From: an uncultured Bacteroidales bacterium
GTDB lineage: Bacteria > Bacteroidota > Bacteroidia > Bacteroidales > Paludibacteraceae
Direction: 5' to 3'
NCBI GenBank assembly: GCA_902769535.1
Contig: CACXPH010000025.1
Coordinates: 1 to 39,247, forward strand
Length of the DNA: 39,247 bases
Below, piece by piece: positions 34,622-39,247 of the stretch (its first letter is position 1; every line of letters starts with the position of its first letter). A program made the translations under genes and the position numbers. Below the pieces are notes generated by a model. It was not told where the DNA came from, did not search any database, and saw only the letters and a program-made list of their open reading frames with translations.

Positions 34622-35930
34622 TTGTTAAATATACTGCCCGCGCAGCCAAATGCGCGAAATAACCTATGTATAGCGCCTGCGCACCGAGCCAACGGTACGT
34701 AAGCAAATAACCTGCCACAAAAGCACAGGCAGCCCAGATCATCGAGTTGCGTATCTGTTTGCCGGCTGTAGCACCCACAAAAACGCCGTCCCACATAAAC
34801 GCCAACGTGCTGATAATCGGCATAGCAATAAGCCAACCCATATAGCTCATTGACGCGTCAATCACCTCCGCGTCACTGGTCATCAATGCAATACATCCTT
34901 TTCCCCAGACAGCGTAGATCACCGTGAATAGCAGCCCTACGCCTATAGCCCAGTTAAACAGCGCCCGGACAATACCGCTCACCCCTAACCGCTCACCCCT
35001 AACCGTTTGGCCGTAGGCCTTCCCCACCAGCGCTTCGCCCGCATAGGCAAAGCCGTCCACGAAGAAGGAGAAGAACATAAACAGTTTCATCAATATACTG
35101 CTCACCGCCAGTTCGGTATCGCCATACCTGCCTGCCAAGGACGTGAAACCCACGTACACCACCATGAAGCAGAGCGACCGCACAAACAGGTTTCCGTTCA
35201 GCGCCATCATACGCCGCAGTTCCGACCAGCGCATCGCAGTTTTTAAATCTGAAATCAAAAATTTCAAATCTAAAATATAGCGGAATACAAGGATTAATAC
35301 GGCGAGTATTAAGCCGCTGTATTGCGCTATCAGCGTGCCCCACGCGACACCGACGACACCCAGCGGTGTGTGAACCGCCAGGTAGTAACTGGCACCCATG
35401 TTCACCACGTTCACGAGGATATCCACCGCCATCGGACTCTTGGTGTCCTGCATACCGATGAACCAGCCTTTGAAGGCCATCAACATGAGCGTTGCCGGCG
35501 CAGCCCAGATACGCACAAAGAAATAATCTCGTGCTACACTTGCCACCTCTGCCGAACACGGCACTACCGCCAACACAGCCGTCACGAAAAACCACTGGAT
35601 GACCCAGATACCGAGTGCTGCTATCATCGCGATAGTCAGGCTCTGCGTCAGGATCTTCCGGCACTCATCGTTCACTCGTTCATTCGTTAACTCGTTCACT
35701 CGGCCGAAGGCCTGTGCCGTCAGACCACTCGTCCCGATACGCAGAAAACCGAAGTTCCAATATAGCAAATCAAAGAGCATTGTACCTATGGCGATGCCGC
35801 CGATAGCAGCGGCATCGCTTAGGTGTCCAACGATAGCGGTATCCACGATACCCACCAACGGAATCGTGATATTCGCTAAGATGCTTGGCAGCGCCAAGCG
35901 CAGAATATTAGAGTTGTGCTCCGAGAACAT
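34584..35930 (-). CDS. MATE family efflux transporter
   Basis: 448 residues from the ATG at 35930 (MFSEHNSNILRLALP); an earlier in-frame start at 35948 would overlap the upstream gene more. About twelve hydrophobic helices in two halves. The first helix (LPSILANITIPLVGIVDTAIVG) is typical of DinF/NorM-type multidrug and toxic compound extruders. Three short-repeat tracts encode its polar loops (NELTNERVNDE, LDLKFLISDLK and VRGERLGVSG), and a fourth forms its C-terminus. It overlaps the pectinesterase-like gene by 23 bases and the adaptor gene by 38. Confidence 0.92.
   Translation of the reverse strand: MFSEHNSNILRLALPSILANITIPLVGIVDTAIVGHLSDAAAIGGIAIGTMLFDLLYWNFGFLRIGTSGLTAQAFGRVNELTNERVNDECRKILTQSLTIAMIAALGIWVIQWFFVTAVLAVVPCSAEVASVARDYFFVRIWAAPATLMLMAFKGWFIGMQDTKSPMAVDILVNVVNMGASYYLAVHTPLGVVGVAWGTLIAQYSGLILAVLILVFRYILDLKFLISDLKTAMRWSELRRMMALNGNLFVRSLCFMVVYVGFTSLAGRYGDTELAVSSILMKLFMFFSFFVDGFAYAGEALVGKAYGQTVRGERLGVSGIVRALFNWAIGVGLLFTVIYAVWGKGCIALMTSDAEVIDASMSYMGWLIAMPIISTLAFMWDGVFVGATAGKQIRNSMIWAACAFVAGYLLTYRWLGAQALYIGYFAHLAARAVYLTIEWKKVYNGYGL
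34976..35003. repeat. Heptad repeat in MATE gene (4 x 7 bp, CGCTCAC/CCCTAAC)
   Basis: Units at 34976, 34983, 34990 and 34997 alternate CGCTCAC and CCCTAAC. They encode VRGERLGVSG in a loop between membrane helices. Confidence 0.88.
35245..35279. repeat. Heptad repeat in MATE gene (5 x 7 bp, AAATCNN)
   Basis: Units at 35245, 35252, 35259, 35266 and 35273 all start with AAAT. They encode ILDLKFLISDLK in the central loop. Confidence 0.85.
35671..35702. repeat. Octamer repeat in MATE gene (4 x 8 bp, TTCACTCG)
   Basis: Units at 35671, 35679, 35687 and 35695, core TTCACTCG. They encode RVNELTNERVNDE between the second and third helices. Here the unit is 8 bp, not 7. Confidence 0.87.
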
Positions 35931-38787
35931 TAAACTCCTTACCGTCACGAATGATCACTACCTGACCATCGCGAAAGATCTTCTGAACTTTTACAGCCTC
36001 AGCAGCCGTGTTCTCGATACCTTCCGGTGTCTCGCCCGGCCATACTTTCGGACCGAAACCGCCACGACCGTTTGCGAAACGAACGTAGTAACCGCCGGTA
36101 ACTTCTATATTATCGCCATACATCTCATGGAACTTCGCATATACCTCGTTCCAGTTAACGCCAGTGAGATCCAGCGAAGTCTCGGTAGTGATGAACGGTA
36201 CATCGCTCAGACAAACCATATAGACACCTTCTTCGGTCGCGTTCCAAGAGAGCACTGTCTCTTCCTGGTTTATCATCACGTTCATACGTTTCTGCTCAGC
36301 CTCAGCCTTAGCGGTAGCAGCCCACTCGCCGAGTGTGTTCTCCATCGTACGGAGAGCAGCGCCTTCTGCACTGATGACGGTCTCGTAGGTGTTGGTTGCA
36401 TTACCGCTCTTCGTATCGACGAAGGTCACCTCATTGCTTGCCGGCGTGAGAACCGTGCCGTCTGCAAGGTGCGTGTTATACTCTACGAACTGCGGCCAAG
36501 CGCCTGCATTCATGAGCTCTTTGGTCCAGCGTTGGATCTTATCGCCGTCCGAGAAACTGAACTGACCGGCGCTGTAGTCCACGAGCGTATTGAGGAAAGC
36601 CGTTTGCGGCGTGTTGTTCCATGCGCGACCGAGGCTCACTACCGGGCACTCACTCTTAATCGTACAGCCTTCGAACACATAACCGTGGTCGAGTGCATCG
36701 GCGTTACTTGCCGTCAGCGCGTCCGAACCACCACCGTCTTTCTTACGTTTCTCGGCGTACAGCAGGTTGTTCTTGAAATACACACTACCGTCACCGCAGA
36801 TGAAGTCCACCGTTCCGTGGATCTCGCAGTCCTCGAAGTACTTAACCGCCTTCTGCAGGTTGCTGTAGTACGTATCTTGGTAACTCAACAACTTCACGTT
36901 CTTGCAAACGGTCTTCGTTCCCTGATCCCACAGCGCTACCGCACGACCGTTGTCGTTCTTATAATAATCGAGTGCGTTCTGGATCGTCAGGTCTTGGATA
37001 TACGTACCGCTCACGTTCTTCGCGATACGCAGCGTAGCCGTCTTGTCAATACTCTCGGTCTTAGCGTCCGGCGCGTTCTTGATGATCACGCCGTCCATCG
37101 ACTGACCGATGATCGAGAGGTTGTTCTTGCTGATCGTCGTCAGCACGGTCTCGCCAAGGTCATACAGTCCGTTCGGCAGGAAGATCTTGTCGCCCTCTTC
37201 TGCTTGCACGAGCGCCAGAATGAACGAAGCGGCATCGCCTGCCGGTACCATGTAATAACCGGTCGTCTCATCCTTCTCCGGGAAGTCCGCTACGTTATAC
37301 ACCGTCACTTTATGCAGATAGTTCTCGCCACCGGTGTTCTGAAGTGTAAACTGAATCGGATACGTATGCTTTCCTTCTGGGAACGTATACCTTAATGCTA
37401 TTTGTTGTCCTTCGGCACCTATAGCCGGACAGGAATCCGGTGTGACAACAATAGGTTCCTGCATCGTATAAGATGCTTTCCATACAGCATCTGCTGTTCC
37501 ATATTGACAAATCTCCAAAACGATGAGTGCTTTCTTACCGGCTACTTCCACAAAGAAGTGGTCTCCGTTCTTAAATGCCCATCCGTGTGTACCGTCATGG
37601 TAATAACCACCTTCCATTTCAATCGTCTCATGGTCTTCCGGATAGAAAGTCTCCTTCGTGAAATCATAAACCTGGACCGAACCTACTGTAGCGTGCTCGA
37701 CCGGGGTCACTTTCGCTTGAATAGTCGTATTGCCGTTGATCGGGTCGCCAATCTTGGCCTTCTTGCCGTTCGTATAGAACCACCCGCGGAATCGCTCTAA
37801 TGAAACATCGAACTCCGGCAGGTCTGCCTCTGTATAAGGAATTTCCTCAAGGGTAGCACCTTCGATGGTCTCCACTTTACCCAGCACACCGCCGTTCTGA
37901 TCCTTAAACGTAATCGTGCACGGCGTTATCTCGCAAGCCTCTGCGAAGAAATACGGAATATACGTGTTACCTGCCAACTCAAAACTCAGCGTACCTGCCT
38001 CACCGGTGTAGGTATAGGTCACGTTCTGCGCATAGTTCGGTTTCTGCTCACCGCAAGCAGCGTTATTGCTGAAGTCCAGCAGCTTGACACCGTCTTTCTT
38101 GATCACAATCGGCGTGCCGCTGTACTGGCATGCACCAATCGTGAACTTCACCGGACCATCCACCGGCACCGTGATCTTACCGCCGTATATACCGTGCTGA
38201 CCACCGTTATAACTGGTGCCCTCAACCGTCACACCTGCAGGCAGTTCTCCGCCTTCCGGGAGCAGCACCGTATAAGGATTATCGCGGAACTCGATCTTAA
38301 AGTCCACAAACGAACGGGCTACATTCTCTTTGAACTCGATCTTCTGCAGCACGGTCTCGACGCTGGCGTCACGAGTGATGTAGATATTCGTCTGCTCTGC
38401 CGTCAGTTCAACGATCTGCGTACCGCTCTCAGTCTGACTGCCCGTCGTAGCGATGAGGGTCTCCGCCGAAGGAGTCTCGCCTGCCCACGTGGACACTTTC
38501 AAAGAAGCGGCTTGTGCATTCTTACGCGGACCAAATGTCAGTTTGAGTTTACCGGCTACAGCGGCCTTAGTAAAATAGCAATAACCGCTACCATCTAATT
38601 TAACACCTTTCAGACCGTTGTTCGTACCTGCAGCGTCGTCCACCTTACTTTTATACGTCAGTCCGTTGTCCGGATTAGCAGTCGGAGCAGCCTCCGTGTA
38701 ATCCCACAGCAGGTCATTCGTCCCTGCCATCATGGCTACGCTTACCAGAGCCGCAACCATCATCAAAAAGAGTTTTCTCATGTTCAT
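35908..38787 (-). CDS. Pectinesterase-like secreted protein with T9SS sorting tail
   Basis: 959 residues with a signal peptide (cleavage near residue 21). The first 500 residues are beta-rich domains, probably carbohydrate-binding. The right-handed beta-helix esterase part (about 510-790, family CE8) keeps the catalytic features: Asp638 in SYQDTYYS, Asp661 in TVDFICGDG, and Arg721/Trp723 in LGRAWN. The last 40 residues (VQKIFRDGQVVIIRDG to FNVLGAQL) are a typical Bacteroidota type IX secretion sorting tail. It would remove methyl esters from pectin outside the cell. It has its own promoter and heads the run of efflux genes. Confidence 0.9.
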   Translation of the reverse strand: MNMRKLFLMMVAALVSVAMMAGTNDLLWDYTEAAPTANPDNGLTYKSKVDDAAGTNNGLKGVKLDGSGYCYFTKAAVAGKLKLTFGPRKNAQAASLKVSTWAGETPSAETLIATTGSQTESGTQIVELTAEQTNIYITRDASVETVLQKIEFKENVARSFVDFKIEFRDNPYTVLLPEGGELPAGVTVEGTSYNGGQHGIYGGKITVPVDGPVKFTIGACQYSGTPIVIKKDGVKLLDFSNNAACGEQKPNYAQNVTYTYTGEAGTLSFELAGNTYIPYFFAEACEITPCTITFKDQNGGVLGKVETIEGATLEEIPYTEADLPEFDVSLERFRGWFYTNGKKAKIGDPINGNTTIQAKVTPVEHATVGSVQVYDFTKETFYPEDHETIEMEGGYYHDGTHGWAFKNGDHFFVEVAGKKALIVLEICQYGTADAVWKASYTMQEPIVVTPDSCPAIGAEGQQIALRYTFPEGKHTYPIQFTLQNTGGENYLHKVTVYNVADFPEKDETTGYYMVPAGDAASFILALVQAEEGDKIFLPNGLYDLGETVLTTISKNNLSIIGQSMDGVIIKNAPDAKTESIDKTATLRIAKNVSGTYIQDLTIQNALDYYKNDNGRAVALWDQGTKTVCKNVKLLSYQDTYYSNLQKAVKYFEDCEIHGTVDFICGDGSVYFKNNLLYAEKRKKDGGGSDALTASNADALDHGYVFEGCTIKSECPVVSLGRAWNNTPQTAFLNTLVDYSAGQFSFSDGDKIQRWTKELMNAGAWPQFVEYNTHLADGTVLTPASNEVTFVDTKSGNATNTYETVISAEGAALRTMENTLGEWAATAKAEAEQKRMNVMINQEETVLSWNATEEGVYMVCLSDVPFITTETSLDLTGVNWNEVYAKFHEMYGDNIEVTGGYYVRFANGRGGFGPKVWPGETPEGIENTAAEAVKVQKIFRDGQVVIIRDGKEFNVLGAQL

Positions 38788-38848
38788 ACTATTGTTAGTT
38801 AAATGAATGTATGTTGCCTATGTTAAGTTGTGCACACATTTTGCGCTG

Positions 38849-38879
38849 CAAAATTACAATAAAAAAATGACATATGCAA
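38849..38879 (-). promoter_or_regulatory. Promoter of the pectinesterase-like gene
   Basis: On the minus strand TTG (38879-38877), 20-base spacer, TAATTTTG (38856-38849). The upstream part including CATATGC/GCATATG is the same as at the relA promoter. Confidence 0.87.
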
Positions 38880-38934
38880 GCATATGCCATTCTTTTTTGC
38901 GAATTTCTTCGCTTTTAGCCATGCGGCTTAGCCG

Positions 38935-39247
38935 TTAGCCCTGCGCTTGGTCGTACGCCTGACCGCAAACCTTCCACAGGTACTTGGTCATCGTCTTGCA
39001 GCCGTTCGGCTGATCCTTCTGCGCGTTGAACGCTTGCAGGTCAGTCGCCATGTGGGTCAGGTCTTTGCGACGAGCTTTCACCGCTGCCGATACTGCTGCG
39101 AAGCGAGTACGTGCGTTGATGGAGTCCTCGGTCTGCGAGATGTTGACGCCGTAGGTGTCACCCTTACGGACGTACAGACGCGTGCAGTCCGGGTTGGTGG
39201 TTGCTGCCGTACGGTGGGTACCGATCAGGTAGTCGCCACACTTGTGA
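38935..39247 (-). CDS. Unrecognised small protein, C-terminal part (cut by window edge)
   Basis: The minus strand is open from the window edge to a TAA at 38937-38935, giving about 103 residues: it begins HKCGDYLIGTHRTAATTNPD and ends YLWKVCGQAYDQAQG. It is basic, has four cysteines, no membrane helix, and a middle segment (about 45-65, ARTRFAAVSAAVKARRKDL) that looks helical. Codon use is as in neighbouring genes, so it is likely real. I recall similar short Bacteroidales hypotheticals but cannot name a family. The N-terminus is missing. Confidence 0.65.
   Translation of the reverse strand, partial: HKCGDYLIGTHRTAATTNPDCTRLYVRKGDTYGVNISQTEDSINARTRFAAVSAAVKARRKDLTHMATDLQAFNAQKDQPNGCKTMTKYLWKVCGQAYDQAQG

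Noticed and set aside
2634-35702. CRISPR or other spacer-repeat arrays as explanation of the short repeats
   Set aside because: Units are contiguous with no spacers, only 7-11 bp long, differ between loci, and no cas gene is present.
38899-38916. Terminator after the last partial gene
   Set aside because: The stem GCGAA/TTCGC is followed by A, not T, in the direction of that gene, and there is no gene to terminate on the plus strand.

Overview
The window reads as chromosome of a Bacteroidales-type member of the Bacteroidota. This rests on promoters of the TTG-N20-TAnnTTTG form, a type III glutamine synthetase, DUF1573 and DUF5689 proteins, Bacteroidota-style TonB-dependent receptor architecture, and C-terminal tails resembling type IX secretion sorting domains. 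The genus cannot be told from the sequence alone.

Layout. Positions 1-2418 (minus): glnN followed by the start of pyrG, under a clear promoter. 2417-4138 (minus): a von Willebrand A lipoprotein. 4139-4472: a gene-free stretch filled with a 10-11 bp phased repeat and a strong promoter. 4473-4898 (plus): a small lipoprotein. 4981-17811 (plus): nine tightly packed genes (relA/spoT, DUF1573, meaB, dnaB, asnS, TonB-dependent receptor-like barrel, DUF5689 lipoprotein, cvpA, folK), several overlapping. 17802-20608: an AT-rich island lying inside a tRNA-Ser(CGA) gene. The two tRNA halves sit at its ends, and between them are a frameshifted membrane-anchored gene, an ECF sigma factor and a probable anti-sigma partner. 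20685-24511 (minus): gcvP then a YitT-family gene. 24752-25450 (plus): a Crp/Fnr regulator divergent from gcvP. 25464-38787 (minus): eight almost contiguous genes (pectinesterase-like T9SS cargo, MATE pump, RND adaptor, RND pump, phosphopantetheinyl transferase, dnaX, YgiQ-type radical SAM protein, M23 peptidase). 38935-39247 (minus): the end of an unrecognised small protein.

The most unusual content is a family of short degenerate tandem repeats, mostly with a unit of exactly 7 bp. They appear at fourteen places, concentrated in 2.6-4.1 kb and 26-36 kb. They fill spacers, run through stop/start junctions, and sit inside coding regions at linkers or loops. The unit sequence differs by locus but falls into a few word families, and one word family recurs at five loci. 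Because 7 is not a multiple of 3, gain or loss of one unit inside a gene would shift the frame. Related tracts have 8, 9 and 10-11 bp units. I know of no described system that this matches, and its origin is open.

The second notable feature is the split tRNA-Ser with an ECF sigma island. It carries direct-repeat pairs at almost equal spacing and a perfect-geometry 12+7+12 recombination-like site, but no recombinase gene.
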